From positions 65,024-129,023 of the forward strand of contig JAOABP010000006.1 in the NCBI GenBank assembly GCA_026418295.1: 64,000 nucleotides of DNA. The letters run 5' to 3'. Position 1 is the first letter of the stretch. The number at the start of each line of letters is the position of its first letter. This document shows positions 23,520 to 32,997 of the stretch, piece after piece. This DNA is from Caldifarciminota bacterium. GTDB taxonomy: Bacteria; Hydrothermota; Tepidihabitantia; Tepidihabitantales; Tepidihabitantaceae. Below the pieces are notes generated by a model. The model ran no database searches. It was not told the DNA's origin and saw only the letters and a program-made list of their open reading frames with translations. The translations under genes were made by a program, and so were the position numbers.

Positions 23520-25637
23520 ATGAGTCTGGCGATTCTGTTTCTGCTGTCGGCTGCGCCTGGTGGCTGGCAGACATTCACCAACAGTAATTTTATCGCTGAT
23601 CTGTGCGGTGACGATTCGGTACTGAATGCAGCAACCCTGGGCGGGGTGGTGATTCTGGAGACGAAACCGGAGATCAGGGTCCGGCACCATTTCTACCATA
23701 CAGACGGGCTGGGGGTGAATCGCTGTCTCGGTATTGCCCGGGATCCGGAGGGTAATCTCTGGGTCGGAACCGATGGTGCCGGACTGGCAGTCATCCCCGC
23801 TGATTCGGTCCGTGCCCGGCTGTATCGCGCCGGCGAACTGCCACTGCGCATCCGGGCGGTGGCGGTTGATTCCGGGCGGGTTCTGCTCGGCACTGAGCAG
23901 GGCGTGTATGTTGTTGAGCTACGGGGTTCACCGTTGAATTTTGATGACGACCGGGTTGAGCATTACAGTTTTGCCCGGGTGCGGGAGCTTTTGAGTGACC
24001 GGGTGCTGGCGATTGCTGCCGGTCCAGCCGGTTACTGGATCGGAACTAATCAGGGATTGACGCAGGTTGATCAGGAGTTCAGCCGCTGGCGCGCCTTTCG
24101 CCGGCCCTTGGGGGATTCGGTGAGTGCAATTGCCCTGCTGTCCGATGGCCGGATTGTTGCCGGTACCGAGCTGGGGCTGGTGGTTGGAGATACCGGCGGA
24201 CTGGTGCCGATAGTGACATTCGCGCAGGCAAAGGCGGTCCGGGACTTGGCAGTAACGGGCAGCAGTATCTATCTTGCAACCGCGGATACGCTGTTTCAGG
24301 TTGACAGCTCCGGGACGATGGTACCGCTGCTGCTGGGTGACATTCGTTCTCTGTGTGCCGGGGCGGTTTTGTGGGCCGGGCTGGGAGGAAATGATGAGTG
24401 GGGGCTGGGGTTGCGTTATCTGCGGAGCGGTCAGTCCTGGGAAAGTTACTATTTTAACGGCGTTGCTTCAGGAATGGTGAGTGACTGTGCCCTGGGGAAA
24501 GACGGAAGTATCTATGTCGGGCACCACAGTTCCTACATCTCCCGGATTAAGCCGGACAGTGCGGTGCAGCTTATCGTTTCCCCCCTGAGCTGGGCGGTGC
24601 AGGTGCGATGCGATTCGCGGGGAAGGCTCTGGTTCAGCCATTTCTATCCGGGCGGGTTGAGTGTTTATGATCCGGATGCTGATACCTGGGGGAGTCGGCA
24701 GCTGGGATCCGGAGACCGGAATGTGGTTCAGGCGTTCGGGCTGGACCGGCATGATACCAAATGGGTATTTAACAAAAGCGGTTCGGTTGTCGCAATTGAT
24801 TCGCTGGGCAGAGAGGCGGAATTTTATCTGCCGGAGCTGGTGCCGCCCCCCGGGGGAAATTATGAGTTTGCCTTTGATTCCCGGGATCGGGTGTGGGTCG
24901 GATTGACTAACGGCCTTGAGGAGTTTGACTATAATGGGACGCTCTTTTATCCCGGAGATGACCGGCATGCCCTGCACAGCGAAGGATTGCCGGCAAGTGA
25001 GGTGCGGTCAGTTGCGGTTGATCCTCAGGACCGGGTATGGGTGGCAACACCGCAGGGGGGAGCGATGTGGGACGGGAGCAGGTTTCAGGTTTATACCACA
25101 AGTAACAGCCGGTTGTTGTCCAATAACCTTTACCGGGTGCGGGTTGACGGCGGGGGCCGGGTGTGGTTTCTTTCTGACCTGGGACTGTCAATCTTTGATG
25201 TTGCAACCGGGAGCTGGACAAATTATACCGCCCAGAACAGCGGTCTGATACCCAACTCCCAGAGTCTGACCGGCTTTTATACCGCACTTGCCCTTGATGA
25301 CCAGCAGGGGGTTGCGGTGATCGGGACCGCCCGGGGTGTCTCAGTTTTTTCTTATGCCCCGGAACCGGACTCAGGTGTCAGTGGACTGAAGATTTTTCCG
25401 AATCCGTTTGTTTTCGGGGTTCACCGGGGGGTGGTAGTTGCCAATCTGCCGAGTGATGCCCGGGTAAGGGTTTACACCTTGAGCGGCATGCCGGTAGCGG
25501 AACTGCCGGTGAGTCCGGGGCTGGGCAGAGCATACTGGGTCCCGGATAAGACAGGAAGCGGTATTTATCTGGTAGTGGCAAGCAGCCGGCAGGGAATCAT
25601 TACCGAGCGGCTGGCACTGGTGAACCGGGGTCAGTAG
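23520..25637 (+). CDS. Exported two-component-regulator-propeller protein with sorting domain
   Basis: 705 residues. A short signal peptide (LAILFLLSAAPGG) is followed by repeated propeller blades of the Reg_prop type, for example DPEGNLWVGTDGAGLAVI, SRGRLWFSHFYPGGLSVYD, SRDRVWVGLTNGLEEFDYNG, PQDRVWVATPQGGAMWDG and GGRVWFLSDLGLSIFD. The last ~85 residues are a type A sorting domain: LKIFPNPF, VRVYTLSGMPVAELP, GSGIYLVVAS. There is no kinase part, so it is a stand-alone surface or secreted propeller. The second of two tandem ATGs is chosen because transcription is predicted to start at 23519. It forms its own unit after the glycan operon. Confidence 0.85.
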   Translation: MSLAILFLLSAAPGGWQTFTNSNFIADLCGDDSVLNAATLGGVVILETKPEIRVRHHFYHTDGLGVNRCLGIARDPEGNLWVGTDGAGLAVIPADSVRARLYRAGELPLRIRAVAVDSGRVLLGTEQGVYVVELRGSPLNFDDDRVEHYSFARVRELLSDRVLAIAAGPAGYWIGTNQGLTQVDQEFSRWRAFRRPLGDSVSAIALLSDGRIVAGTELGLVVGDTGGLVPIVTFAQAKAVRDLAVTGSSIYLATADTLFQVDSSGTMVPLLLGDIRSLCAGAVLWAGLGGNDEWGLGLRYLRSGQSWESYYFNGVASGMVSDCALGKDGSIYVGHHSSYISRIKPDSAVQLIVSPLSWAVQVRCDSRGRLWFSHFYPGGLSVYDPDADTWGSRQLGSGDRNVVQAFGLDRHDTKWVFNKSGSVVAIDSLGREAEFYLPELVPPPGGNYEFAFDSRDRVWVGLTNGLEEFDYNGTLFYPGDDRHALHSEGLPASEVRSVAVDPQDRVWVATPQGGAMWDGSRFQVYTTSNSRLLSNNLYRVRVDGGGRVWFLSDLGLSIFDVATGSWTNYTAQNSGLIPNSQSLTGFYTALALDDQQGVAVIGTARGVSVFSYAPEPDSGVSGLKIFPNPFVFGVHRGVVVANLPSDARVRVYTLSGMPVAELPVSPGLGRAYWVPDKTGSGIYLVVASSRQGIITERLALVNRGQ

Positions 25638-25645
25638 CGAGCCGG

Positions 25646-25810
25646 CTATTTTGCAGGGCGGCGGTTAGCCGGACGACGCTGACGGCTGTCACCCGGGTCC
25701 GGTTCTTCCATACAGGAGTCAAAATACTGGCACTGGGGACAGCAGTCGTCATCCTTTACCCTGCCTCGGGTACGGCAGATTTCATAGCCGGCACAGGCAC
25801 GACAGCACAT
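25646..25810 (-). CDS. Small Cys-rich protein with duplicated CC-x2-C-x5-C motif
   Basis: 54 residues. It has eight Cys in two identical spacings: C2 C3 x2 C6 x5 C12 and C23 C24 x2 C27 x5 C33 (CCRACAGYEIC and CCPQCQYFDSC). This looks like a metal-binding (zinc or iron-sulfur) module with twofold internal symmetry, followed by a basic, Pro/Arg-rich tail (SRQRRPANRRPAK) that could touch nucleic acid. GGAGG lies 9 nt before the ATG. It starts 23 nt after the agmatinase stop and is probably cotranscribed. No family name can be given with certainty. Confidence 0.75.
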   Translation of the reverse strand: MCCRACAGYEICRTRGRVKDDDCCPQCQYFDSCMEEPDPGDSRQRRPANRRPAK

Positions 25811-25833
25811 AAAAATGAGCCTCCGAAGCTGTT

Positions 25834-26673
25834 TTACACCTTGGTTTCAATGCTGAGCAGCAGAATAAGTTCCCGAATCAGTTCGGCGACGGTGGCAGCG
25901 GCAGCGGTAGCGGTGTGGTTCCGCGGGCAGAACTCCACCAGGTCGGCACCGATGATGTTGCGACCCTGGAGTCCGGCGAGGGCGCGGACCAGTTCCGAAT
26001 AGGAGCAGCCGCCAGGCTGGGGGGTCTGGACTTCAGGCATGACCCCGGTGTCCAGGACATCGATATCCAGGGTGATGTAAAGGGGGCGTGAGCCGATTTT
26101 TTCCCGCACCGTGGCGATCGGCGCCAGGACTTCAAACGGAAAGAGATTGGAGAGCCCCAGTTCATCCGGATGGGAGAAGGAGCGGATTCCGAGCTGAAAC
26201 AGGTTTTCCCGGGGAATGTAATCCAGGACCCGTTTCATGGCGGTTGCATGGCTGTTCGGTTCGCCCAAGAATTCATCTCTGAGATCGGAATGAGCGTCAA
26301 ATTGCAGGACGCACAGGTCGGGAAACCGCTGGGACAGGTCAGCGATGATGAACGGAGTGATGGAATGTTCACCACCGATTGCCAGCTGTTTCTTTCCCGC
26401 GCGGTAGGTCGCCGCAGTGTTTTTCCGGATGAGTGCCTCCGGAGCGGCGGGTTCTTCAAATGTAAACTCCAGGTCTCCCGCATCAAACACGCGGACCGCG
26501 CTGACATCCCGGCGCAGATAAGGGCTGAAGGATTCGATGTTGGCGGTACCGAGACGGGCGACCGCGGGACCGAATCGGGTACCGGGGATGTAGGAACTGG
26601 TGCGGTCAAGCGGCATGCCGATGACCACCACCTGGGCATCCGGGAGCGAGGAGCTGGCAAAAAAGTTTGCCAT
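25834..26673 (-). CDS. speB: Agmatinase / ureohydrolase family enzyme
   Basis: 279 residues, usual for the arginase/agmatinase family. It hydrolyses agmatine to putrescine and urea with a dinuclear Mn site. The metal ligands are visible in IGGEHSIT, LQFDAHSDLRDE and YITLDIDVLDTG; a GTRFGPAVAR motif is near the N terminus and the EVQTPQPGG segment follows the last ligand set. SHATAMKRVL matches the H-[AG]-T substrate loop of agmatinases. Relatives act on guanidinobutyrate or other guanidines, so the substrate is probable rather than fixed. It is leaderless and followed by the Cys-rich small gene. Confidence 0.88.
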   Translation of the reverse strand: MANFFASSSLPDAQVVVIGMPLDRTSSYIPGTRFGPAVARLGTANIESFSPYLRRDVSAVRVFDAGDLEFTFEEPAAPEALIRKNTAATYRAGKKQLAIGGEHSITPFIIADLSQRFPDLCVLQFDAHSDLRDEFLGEPNSHATAMKRVLDYIPRENLFQLGIRSFSHPDELGLSNLFPFEVLAPIATVREKIGSRPLYITLDIDVLDTGVMPEVQTPQPGGCSYSELVRALAGLQGRNIIGADLVEFCPRNHTATAAAATVAELIRELILLLSIETKV

Positions 26674-26684
26674 CAGCGGTTATT

Positions 26685-26712
26685 AGCATAAGGATTAGAT
26701 GTTGGCTGTCAA
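26685..26712 (-). promoter_or_regulatory. Leaderless promoter of agmatinase
   Basis: Reverse strand TTGACA (26712-26707), 16 bp, TATGCT (26690-26685). The predicted transcription start at 26678 leaves a 5-nt leader before the ATG at 26673. Confidence 0.75.
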
Positions 26713-26757
26713 TAATTGCGCAAGCCGGTGCCGGGTTGGAAATTATGGAGGCTTGGC

Positions 26758-26785
26758 TTGACATCAGGGCACTGATGATTAAACT
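26758..26785 (+). promoter_or_regulatory. Promoter of the exported 700-residue protein (leadered)
   Basis: TTGACA (26758-26763), 16 bp, TAAACT (26780-26785). The predicted transcription start at about 26792 gives a 54-nt leader with AAGGAGG before the ATG at 26846, unlike the leaderless genes. Confidence 0.65.
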
Positions 26786-26845
26786 CAAACTGTCGCTCAG
26801 AAGAGAGTAAATGTTGACGGTTAAAAACCAAAGAAGGAGGTAATT

Positions 26846-28948
26846 ATGAAGCTGTTGTCGGTCGTCACCAGTCTGGCAGTAGTTACTGCACTTGCCTGGG
26901 GTGCGCTGCCGGCGACGCCGGCCGGGCCGGGTTCGCTTCTGAGCCGGTCGGAGGAGGTGCTGACACCGGCGGTTAGTGACAACGGATTGCCAGCGGTTGA
27001 CTTCTTTGCTGATGAAACGCTGCATTTCGACGGTGTCCCTTATACCGGCGTAGGGCTGACCAGTGGCGGCACGTTCTATTCAGCGGCGCGGTTTACCCCG
27101 ACGAGTGCCTGCACGCTGAAGGCGATTCTCTTCTATCAGTGGCACAACTCAAGCAACGATTACGCATATGTTTTTGGTGAAGGTAATGACACTACCCCCG
27201 GGGCAGTGCTGGAGTCGGTTCCCTACAGTGGTGCGGATTCGATGCGCTGGAAGCGGATTGATCTCAATCCGCCGCTGGTACTGCCGGCAGGAAGCGATTT
27301 CTGGGCCTGTGTGCGGTTGACGCATACCGCAGGAAGATATCCGATCGGTTGCGATGCCGGACCGATGGTGCGCAACCGGGGCGGATTCCTCTCCAATAAT
27401 CGCACATCCTGGCGACAGCTGGCAGACCAGGGGTTGGATTACAACTGGAATATCCGGGCGGTGATCAGCCGGATTCCCGGGCTGGCGCATGATGTGGGTG
27501 TGTCAAGAATTCTGGTGCCGGAGCCGAATGTTGGTCCCGGAAATTATCAGCCAGTTGCCCGGGTGGTTAATTACGGCACGAATGCGGAAAGTAATTTTCA
27601 GGTTTACTGCTGGATCGATTCCGGGGCGGTGCGGGTGTACAATCAGAGTGTGACCGTAACGAGTGCAGTTCAGCCCGGTTCCCGGACCGATGTAACTTTT
27701 CCGGTGTGGCATACCGGTCCCGGAGGTGCAAGTTATACCGTCACGATGTTTACTGATCTGAGTGGTGATCTCAACCGGGCGAATGATACCGCACGGCAGA
27801 CGACGAGTATTGCCAATGTGTTTGCGCTGATGGATCATGATACCGGTTACTGCCGGCTGACCGTGTCCTGTTTCGGTCCGGTGGGGTATGATGCACCGGC
27901 TGATGCCGGTTCGGGGTTCCGCTATCCGAAGACGGCCGCCAGCGCCCTCTATTACGGCTCATTTGTGATGGGGACCGATACCGGCTATGTTGCCGACCGG
28001 TATTATGGCCGGCCGGCAAGCCAGATCAATTCGGATCTGGTGGCGGTGGAGTCGCTGCGGGCGATTGTTCCGCCGGGTATCGGTGATGAGCATTTTTACG
28101 CCAGTTTCTCTGATGCGGCTCATCCCCGTCCCAAGAGCCTGCGGGTGGTGCAGCACAGTTATATGAGTGCCGACCCGTCCTATGATGACTTTATTGTCAT
28201 TGTCTATGACATTCAGAATCAGGGTTCCAGTGCGGTTAACGGGTTGTATGCCGGTCTGTTTATGGATTTTGATATCGGTTCCTCTCCCACCACCAATCAG
28301 GGTACCTCCGACACCGTGCGCCGGCTGGTGTATATGCGCCAGGCATCAGGCGCCAATCCGACAGTGGGGGTGCGAATTCTGGAGCCTGCCGGTTTCCGGA
28401 ATCTGAGTCTGGTGGATCATGCGATTTATGTCTATCCGGATACCGCGATGACCGAAAATATGAAGTGGCGCTTTTTGAACGGCACAATCGTGCAGCGCAG
28501 TTCCAACCGGCCTTATGACTGGTCAATCGTTGCCTCTGCCGGACCGTTTGATATCAATCCCGGAGGAACTGCCCGGCTGGCGGTGGCGGTGGTAGGCGGC
28601 AGTGATGAGAACGGATTGCGGGCAAATGCGGATGCGGCGCAGGTGTGGTATAATACCAATGTGGGGTTGGCGGAGGCACCGGCGGTAGTTAAGCCGGTGA
28701 AGTTCCGGGTGTCTCCCAATCCGTTTGGACGCCGGACCCGGGTATATTATCATGCGGGGGCTGCAGGCAGGATCAGGCTTGAGGCTTTTGACGCAGCCGG
28801 CCGGCGGGTTGAGCAGGTGGAGTTTGATGTTGCACCGGGAAGCGGCAGTTATCTGTGGCAGCCCCAGGGTTTGAACCGTGGTGTGTATTTTCTGAAGGTT
28901 TCCACTCCGGATGGCATGGCTGAAACGAAGGTTCTGCGGCTGAATTAG
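26846..28948 (+). CDS. Exported protein with CARDB-like region and C-terminal sorting domain
   Basis: 700 residues. A signal peptide MKLLSVVTSLAVVTALAWGA is followed by a beta-rich domain (ETLHFDGVPYTGVG, then TLKAILFYQWHNSS) resembling the jelly-roll domains of exported FCB proteins. A CARDB-like segment begins at HDVGVSRILVPEPNVG (about residue 215) and continues FPVWHTGPGGASYTVTMFTD. The last ~80 residues are a type A sorting domain: FRVSPNPFGRRTRVYYHAGA, EAFDAAGRRVEQ, LNRGVYFLKV. No catalytic motif is seen; it is probably a surface or secreted structural or binding protein. AAGGAGG lies 6 nt before the ATG and a clear terminator follows. Confidence 0.8.
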   Translation: MKLLSVVTSLAVVTALAWGALPATPAGPGSLLSRSEEVLTPAVSDNGLPAVDFFADETLHFDGVPYTGVGLTSGGTFYSAARFTPTSACTLKAILFYQWHNSSNDYAYVFGEGNDTTPGAVLESVPYSGADSMRWKRIDLNPPLVLPAGSDFWACVRLTHTAGRYPIGCDAGPMVRNRGGFLSNNRTSWRQLADQGLDYNWNIRAVISRIPGLAHDVGVSRILVPEPNVGPGNYQPVARVVNYGTNAESNFQVYCWIDSGAVRVYNQSVTVTSAVQPGSRTDVTFPVWHTGPGGASYTVTMFTDLSGDLNRANDTARQTTSIANVFALMDHDTGYCRLTVSCFGPVGYDAPADAGSGFRYPKTAASALYYGSFVMGTDTGYVADRYYGRPASQINSDLVAVESLRAIVPPGIGDEHFYASFSDAAHPRPKSLRVVQHSYMSADPSYDDFIVIVYDIQNQGSSAVNGLYAGLFMDFDIGSSPTTNQGTSDTVRRLVYMRQASGANPTVGVRILEPAGFRNLSLVDHAIYVYPDTAMTENMKWRFLNGTIVQRSSNRPYDWSIVASAGPFDINPGGTARLAVAVVGGSDENGLRANADAAQVWYNTNVGLAEAPAVVKPVKFRVSPNPFGRRTRVYYHAGAAGRIRLEAFDAAGRRVEQVEFDVAPGSGSYLWQPQGLNRGVYFLKVSTPDGMAETKVLRLN

Positions 28949-28966
28949 GAGCGGGAGTTAAGGGGC

Positions 28967-28999
28967 GGGGCGTCCGGTTTTACGGGCGCCCCGTTTTTT
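28967..28999 (+). terminator. Rho-independent terminator
   Basis: Stem GGGGCGTCCG, loop GTTTTA, stem CGGGCGCCCC (one G-T pair), then G and a run of six T. It ends the exported-protein gene upstream. Confidence 0.9.
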
Positions 29000-29016
29000 A
29001 TGAGGATGGGCTCCGG

Positions 29017-29044
29017 TTGACAGGCAGGCGGTTTTGAGTAGAAG
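29017..29044 (+). promoter_or_regulatory. Promoter of the fmdB-cvpA-mutase operon
   Basis: TTGACA (29017-29022), 16 bp, TAGAAG (29039-29044). It gives a leader of about 23 nt containing AAAGGAGG before the ATG at 29074. The -10 match is moderate. Confidence 0.55.
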
Positions 29045-29073
29045 TATTATTAAGATTAAAGGAGGTCAGGTTT

Positions 29074-29370
29074 ATGCCTGTTTATGAGTTCTGTTGTGAT
29101 GAGTGCGAGAAGAAGTTTGATATTGTTGCAACGCTGCAGGAGAAGGAGGCCGGGCTGAAGCCGGTATGTCCCCACTGCGGGAGCAGCAGTGTGCATCAGG
29201 TGTTCGGCCGGTTTACAGTGATTGGCGGTTCCAAGGATGATACCGATATTGATCTGCCGGATGTGGATGAGGATTACGGTGCGGGCGCAGATGAGGAGTT
29301 CGGAGATGAGGGAATGGAAGGGATGGACGATCTGGATGAGGGGCTGGATGAGGATGTGGATCTGGATTAG
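29074..29370 (+). CDS. FmdB-type zinc ribbon protein with acidic tail
   Basis: 98 residues. The first 50 form an FmdB/CxxC_CXXC_SSSS zinc ribbon: MPVYEFCCDECEKKFDIVAT, then VCPHCGSSSVHQVFGRFTV, giving two C-x2-C knuckles. The second half is extremely acidic (Asp, Glu, Gly and Met, ending DLDEDVDLD), a common feature of these proteins. The FmdB family was named from formamidase operons and is thought to be regulatory, but no role is proven. AAAGGAGG lies before the ATG. It is the first gene of a six-gene operon leading to the acyl-CoA mutase. Confidence 0.85.
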   Translation: MPVYEFCCDECEKKFDIVATLQEKEAGLKPVCPHCGSSSVHQVFGRFTVIGGSKDDTDIDLPDVDEDYGAGADEEFGDEGMEGMDDLDEGLDEDVDLD

Positions 29371-29381
29371 AAGGAGCAGAG

Positions 29382-29888
29382 ATGTTCTGGTTTGACTGGA
29401 TGAGTCTGGGTATTGTAGTGGTGGTGGCGATCATTCAGACCGTCCGGACAAGCAAAGCCGGGGGAATGGGGCTGACCCTGTTTGAGGCGGCGGGGCTGGT
29501 GGCAGCAGCGGTGGGTGCCAACAGTTTGGCAGGCAGTCTGGCTCAGGCAATCGGGGTGCAGCCGGTGGTGTCGCTGATTGTGATTTTTCTCATCTTTGCG
29601 GTTCTGGCTTTTATCTTCGCCCACTGGCTTTTCGGTGTTACCGGCTGGTCGTTTGAGTCGCTCGACGGGCTGCTGGGATTTTTCTGGGGGGTGGTTGCGG
29701 GCTGGGTGATCGCCCATATGGTACTCCGGATTATCATCATGTCGCAGGGTGAGAACGGAGCGGTTGCCGAAGTAATGGCAAATGCCCCGATCGCCCGTGA
29801 GGTTTATTCCTTCCGGACCTGGAATGCGCTGATGGCGCTGCTGTTCAAAGCCAGACTGGGACCGGAGTTCAATCCGGATGTAAATTAG
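29382..29888 (+). CDS. CvpA-family membrane protein
   Basis: 168 residues. Four membrane segments with the CvpA pattern: an N-terminal FDWMSLGIVVVVAI, an alanine/glycine-rich second helix (FEAAGLVAAAVGANSLAG), a third helix VSLIVIFLIFAVLAFIF, and LDGLLGFFWGVVAGWVIAH matching the family's D-x-x-x-G-x-x-x-G-x-x-x-G segment. CvpA relatives are linked to colicin V production and envelope homeostasis, but the molecular activity is unknown. It starts 11 nt after fmdB and ends 2 nt before the adenosyltransferase gene, so it is clearly in the operon; why it sits with cobalamin genes is unclear. Confidence 0.8.
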   Translation: MFWFDWMSLGIVVVVAIIQTVRTSKAGGMGLTLFEAAGLVAAAVGANSLAGSLAQAIGVQPVVSLIVIFLIFAVLAFIFAHWLFGVTGWSFESLDGLLGFFWGVVAGWVIAHMVLRIIIMSQGENGAVAEVMANAPIAREVYSFRTWNALMALLFKARLGPEFNPDVN

Positions 29889-29890
29889 CG

Positions 29891-30400
29891 ATGATACAGG
29901 TTTACACGGGCGATGGCAAGGGTAAGACGACCGCGGCGTTCGGGCTGGCAATGCGCGCCCTTGGTCATGGCTGGCGGGTGCTGGTGGTGCAGTTTATGAA
30001 GGGGGATGATCAGTATGGTGAGGTCCGGACAGCACAGCGATTAGCCAATCTGGAGGTGCGGCAGTTCGGGCTTAAGACCTTTGTTCAGCGGGGTAATCCG
30101 GGTGCGGATGATGTCCGGCTTGCCCAAAATGGACTTGAGTTCGCCCGGAAGGCGATCCAGTCTGGGAACTACCAGCTGGTGATTCTGGATGAGCTCAACT
30201 GTGCGGTGGATTACGGACTGGTGGCGTTGACCGAGGTAATCAGATTGGTTCAGGAGTGTCCAGCCGGGGTAGAGCTGGTGATTACCGGCAGGAATGCGAA
30301 GCCGGAGCTGATTGAGCTGGCAGATCTGGTGAGCGAGGTCAGGGAGATCAAACACCCGTATCAGAAGGGTATTGTCAATCGTGTTGGAATCGACCGTTGA
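29891..30400 (+). CDS. cobA: Cob(I)alamin adenosyltransferase (CobA/BtuR type)
   Basis: 169 residues. MIQVYTGDGKGKTTAAFGLA contains the P-loop variant G-D-G-K-G-K-T-T of CobA/CobO enzymes, which make adenosylcobalamin from cob(I)alamin and ATP. Further motifs are MRALGHGWRVLVVQFMKG, YQLVILDELNCAVDYGLV and ELVITGRNAKPELIELADLV, all in family order. Its place directly before a MeaB GTPase and a B12-dependent mutase shows its job: supplying or repairing the cofactor of that mutase. It ends inside the start region of the meaB-like gene (29-nt overlap if the TTG at 30372 is used). Confidence 0.93.
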   Translation: MIQVYTGDGKGKTTAAFGLAMRALGHGWRVLVVQFMKGDDQYGEVRTAQRLANLEVRQFGLKTFVQRGNPGADDVRLAQNGLEFARKAIQSGNYQLVILDELNCAVDYGLVALTEVIRLVQECPAGVELVITGRNAKPELIELADLVSEVREIKHPYQKGIVNRVGIDR

Positions 30401-31343
30401 GGAGTTACTGAGGCGATTTGCCCGGGGTGACCGGCGTGCCTGCGGTCAGGTAATTTCTCTGGTCGAGGATGAGGCTGCAGAGGCAAAGCCGATTTTGAAT
30501 AAACTCTATCCGCTGATGGGCAGGGCGTATCGGGTGGGGGTTACCGGTCCGCCCGGAGCGGGTAAGAGTACGCTGGTAGAGAAGCTTGCCAGGCATTTGC
30601 GAGAGTATGATTACCGGGTGGGAATTGTGGCAGTTGATCCGAGTTCTCCATTTTCCGGCGGTGCGGTTCTGGGGGACCGGGTGCGGATGGCGGCACTCTT
30701 TACCGATCCCGGAGTGTATATCCGTTCAATGGCAACCCGGGGCAGTCTGGGCGGACTGGCTCGACGCACGCGGGAGGTGTGCGATATTCTGGATGCGTTC
30801 GGCTGTGACTATATCCTGATTGAAACCGTAGGGGTAGGGCAGATGGAGCTGGATATTGCGGAAGCTGCAGATTCTACGGTTGTGGTGCTGGTGCCCGAAT
30901 CCGGGGATTCAATTCAGGCGCTGAAGGCAGGATTGATGGAGATCGGGGAGATTTTCTGCGTCAACAAGTGTGACCGGGAGGGGGCGGACCGGATGGTGCT
31001 TGAGATTCAGACGATGCTGGAGCTGCGACCGAAAAATGATTCCTGGATACCGCCGGTGGTGAAAACTGCTGCCATTTCGGGGCTGGGGATTGAGGAACTT
31101 TATGAAAGAATTTCTGCTCACCGCCGGTATCTGGAAACCAGCAGTATCCTTGAGGAGCGACGGCGCCGGGCGGTCAGAACGGAGATCGAACGCCGGCTCA
31201 GCGAGAAGCTCCAGAGCTGGCTCTGGCGCCGGGACGGTTTTAAGGAACGGGTGGAGGAACTGGTGGAGGCGGTGATGACCCGTCGGGTTTCGCCCTATGA
31301 GGCGGTGGACCTGCTGTTTAAGGAAAGGGGGTTTGATGAGTGA
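30372..31343 (+). CDS. meaB: MeaB-type G-protein chaperone of B12-dependent acyl-CoA mutase
   Basis: 323 residues from TTG at 30372; GTG 30381 or TTG 30384 are alternatives, since no start has an ideal ribosome site. GTPase of the G3E/MeaB family, which gates cofactor delivery to acyl-CoA mutases. Walker A is [18 protein letters not shown], then [20 protein letters not shown], the switch region [29 protein letters not shown], and the guanine-binding N-K-C-D near residue 198. A C-terminal helical dimerisation arm follows. It overlaps the mutase large subunit by 8 nt. If the mutase is an isobutyryl-CoA mutase, this is its MeaI-like partner. Confidence 0.93.
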   Translation: MSIVLESTVEELLRRFARGDRRACGQVISLVEDEAAEAKPILNKLYPLMGRAYRVGVTGPPGAGKSTLVEKLARHLREYDYRVGIVAVDPSSPFSGGAVLGDRVRMAALFTDPGVYIRSMATRGSLGGLARRTREVCDILDAFGCDYILIETVGVGQMELDIAEAADSTVVVLVPESGDSIQALKAGLMEIGEIFCVNKCDREGADRMVLEIQTMLELRPKNDSWIPPVVKTAAISGLGIEELYERISAHRRYLETSSILEERRRRAVRTEIERRLSEKLQSWLWRRDGFKERVEELVEAVMTRRVSPYEAVDLLFKERGFDE

Positions 31344-32988
31344 ACTGGAGCGGATTCAGAAGGAACGGGAAAGGTGGGAAGGGTGTGTGAACAAGGGGGA
31401 ACCGGAGCGGTTTGTGACCGTTTCCGGTCTGCCTGTGGATATCATCTATACACCAGCCGACCTGCCGGGGTTTGATTATCTGCGGGATCTGGGTTTTCCC
31501 GGCGAGTATCCGTTTACCCGTGGTATCCGGCACAACATGTACCGGGGTCGGCTCTGGACAATGCGTCAGTTTTCCGGATTCGGCACCGCCCGGGATACCA
31601 ATGCCCGCTACAAGTTTCTGCTCGCCCATGGCGAGACCGGGCTTTCAGTGGCATTTGATTTTCCCACGCTCTACGGACGGGATTCGGATGATCCGATGGC
31701 GCGGGGTGAGGTGGGAAAATGCGGAGTGGCGGTGTCTTCGCTTGAGGATATGGAGACGCTTTTTGACGGTATTCCGCTGGGCGAGGTGTCGACATCAATG
31801 ACAATCAACGGCCCGGCAGCGGTGCTGTGGGCGTTCTATATCGTTACCGCAGAGAAGCAGGGGGTATCAAGCGAGAAACTGCGGGGGACGATTCAGAATG
31901 ACATTCTAAAGGAGTATATTGCCCAGAAGTCCTGGCTGTTTCCGCCCGAGCCGTCGATGCGGATTATTACCGATATCATGGCGTTCGGTGCCCGACATGT
32001 GCCGAAATGGAATACGATTTCCATCTCCGGATATCACATCCGTGAGGCTGGTTCCACTGCAGCGCAGGAGCTGGCGTTCACCCTGAAGGACGGAATGACC
32101 TATGTTGAGGCGGGGATCAGGGCAGGACTGGATGTGGATGAGTTCGCACCCCGGCTCTCATTTTTCTTTAATTCCCACCTTGATTTCTTTGAGGAGATCG
32201 CCAAGTTCCGGGCGGCAAGGAGAATCTGGGCCCGGGAGATGCGGGAAACATTCAAGGCGAAAAAACCGGAGTCCTGGCTCTTGCGCTTCCATACTCAGAC
32301 TGCGGGTTGCACCCTGACCGCACAGCAGCCGGAGAATAATATCGTCCGGACCGCATTCCAGGCGCTGGCAGCAGTACTGGGCGGAACCCAGAGCCTGCAT
32401 ACCAATTCAATGGATGAAACCTGGGCACTGCCGACCGAGAAGGCGGTGCTGATTGCACTCCGCACCCAGCAGCTGATTGCTGAGGAGACCGGGGTGATCA
32501 ATGTCATTGATCCGCTGGGAGGCTCTTACTATGTGGAGGCGCTGACCAACCGGCTGGAAGAGCAGGCATACGAATATTTTGCGAAAATTGACGCCCTGGG
32601 CGGTATGATCAAGGCGATTGAGCACGGTTATCCACAGCGCGAGATCGCTGAGGCGGCTTATCGTTATCAGAAGGCGGTTGACGAAGGAAGAAGAACGGTT
32701 GTCGGGGTGAACAAGTATGTGCTGGAAGGGGAACGGCTCGAGATTCCGATTCTCAAGATCGACCCCCGGGTGGAGCAGGAGCAGTGTGAAAGGCTGAGGC
32801 GGTTGCGACAGCGCCGGGATAATGCGAAGGTACGGCGCACCCTTGATGATCTGAAAGCCGCCTGTGCGGGTAAAGATAATGTGATGTATCCGATTCTGGA
32901 GGCGGTGCGCGCCTATGCCACACTCGGGGAAATCTGTGGAGCAATGAAGGAGGTCTTCGGCACCTATGCCGAACCACCGATGTTTTAG
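31336..32988 (+). CDS. icmA: B12-dependent acyl-CoA mutase large subunit, isobutyryl-CoA mutase-like
   Basis: 550 residues, a TIM-barrel substrate-binding subunit without its own B12 domain. Family motifs include [68 protein letters not shown] and [11 protein letters not shown]. At the two positions that set substrate choice in Propionibacterium methylmalonyl-CoA mutase, Tyr89 and Arg207, this protein has Phe79 and Gln197. These are the residues reported for isobutyryl-CoA mutase (Phe80, Gln198), so isobutyryl/n-butyryl-CoA is a better guess than methylmalonyl-CoA. The ATG overlaps meaB by 8 nt after AAGGGGG; the B12 subunit follows 9 nt later. A general annotation would be methylmalonyl-CoA mutase family. 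Confidence 0.85.
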   Translation: MSELERIQKERERWEGCVNKGEPERFVTVSGLPVDIIYTPADLPGFDYLRDLGFPGEYPFTRGIRHNMYRGRLWTMRQFSGFGTARDTNARYKFLLAHGETGLSVAFDFPTLYGRDSDDPMARGEVGKCGVAVSSLEDMETLFDGIPLGEVSTSMTINGPAAVLWAFYIVTAEKQGVSSEKLRGTIQNDILKEYIAQKSWLFPPEPSMRIITDIMAFGARHVPKWNTISISGYHIREAGSTAAQELAFTLKDGMTYVEAGIRAGLDVDEFAPRLSFFFNSHLDFFEEIAKFRAARRIWAREMRETFKAKKPESWLLRFHTQTAGCTLTAQQPENNIVRTAFQALAAVLGGTQSLHTNSMDETWALPTEKAVLIALRTQQLIAEETGVINVIDPLGGSYYVEALTNRLEEQAYEYFAKIDALGGMIKAIEHGYPQREIAEAAYRYQKAVDEGRRTVVGVNKYVLEGERLEIPILKIDPRVEQEQCERLRRLRQRRDNAKVRRTLDDLKAACAGKDNVMYPILEAVRAYATLGEICGAMKEVFGTYAEPPMF

Positions 32989-32997
32989 GAGGAGAAA

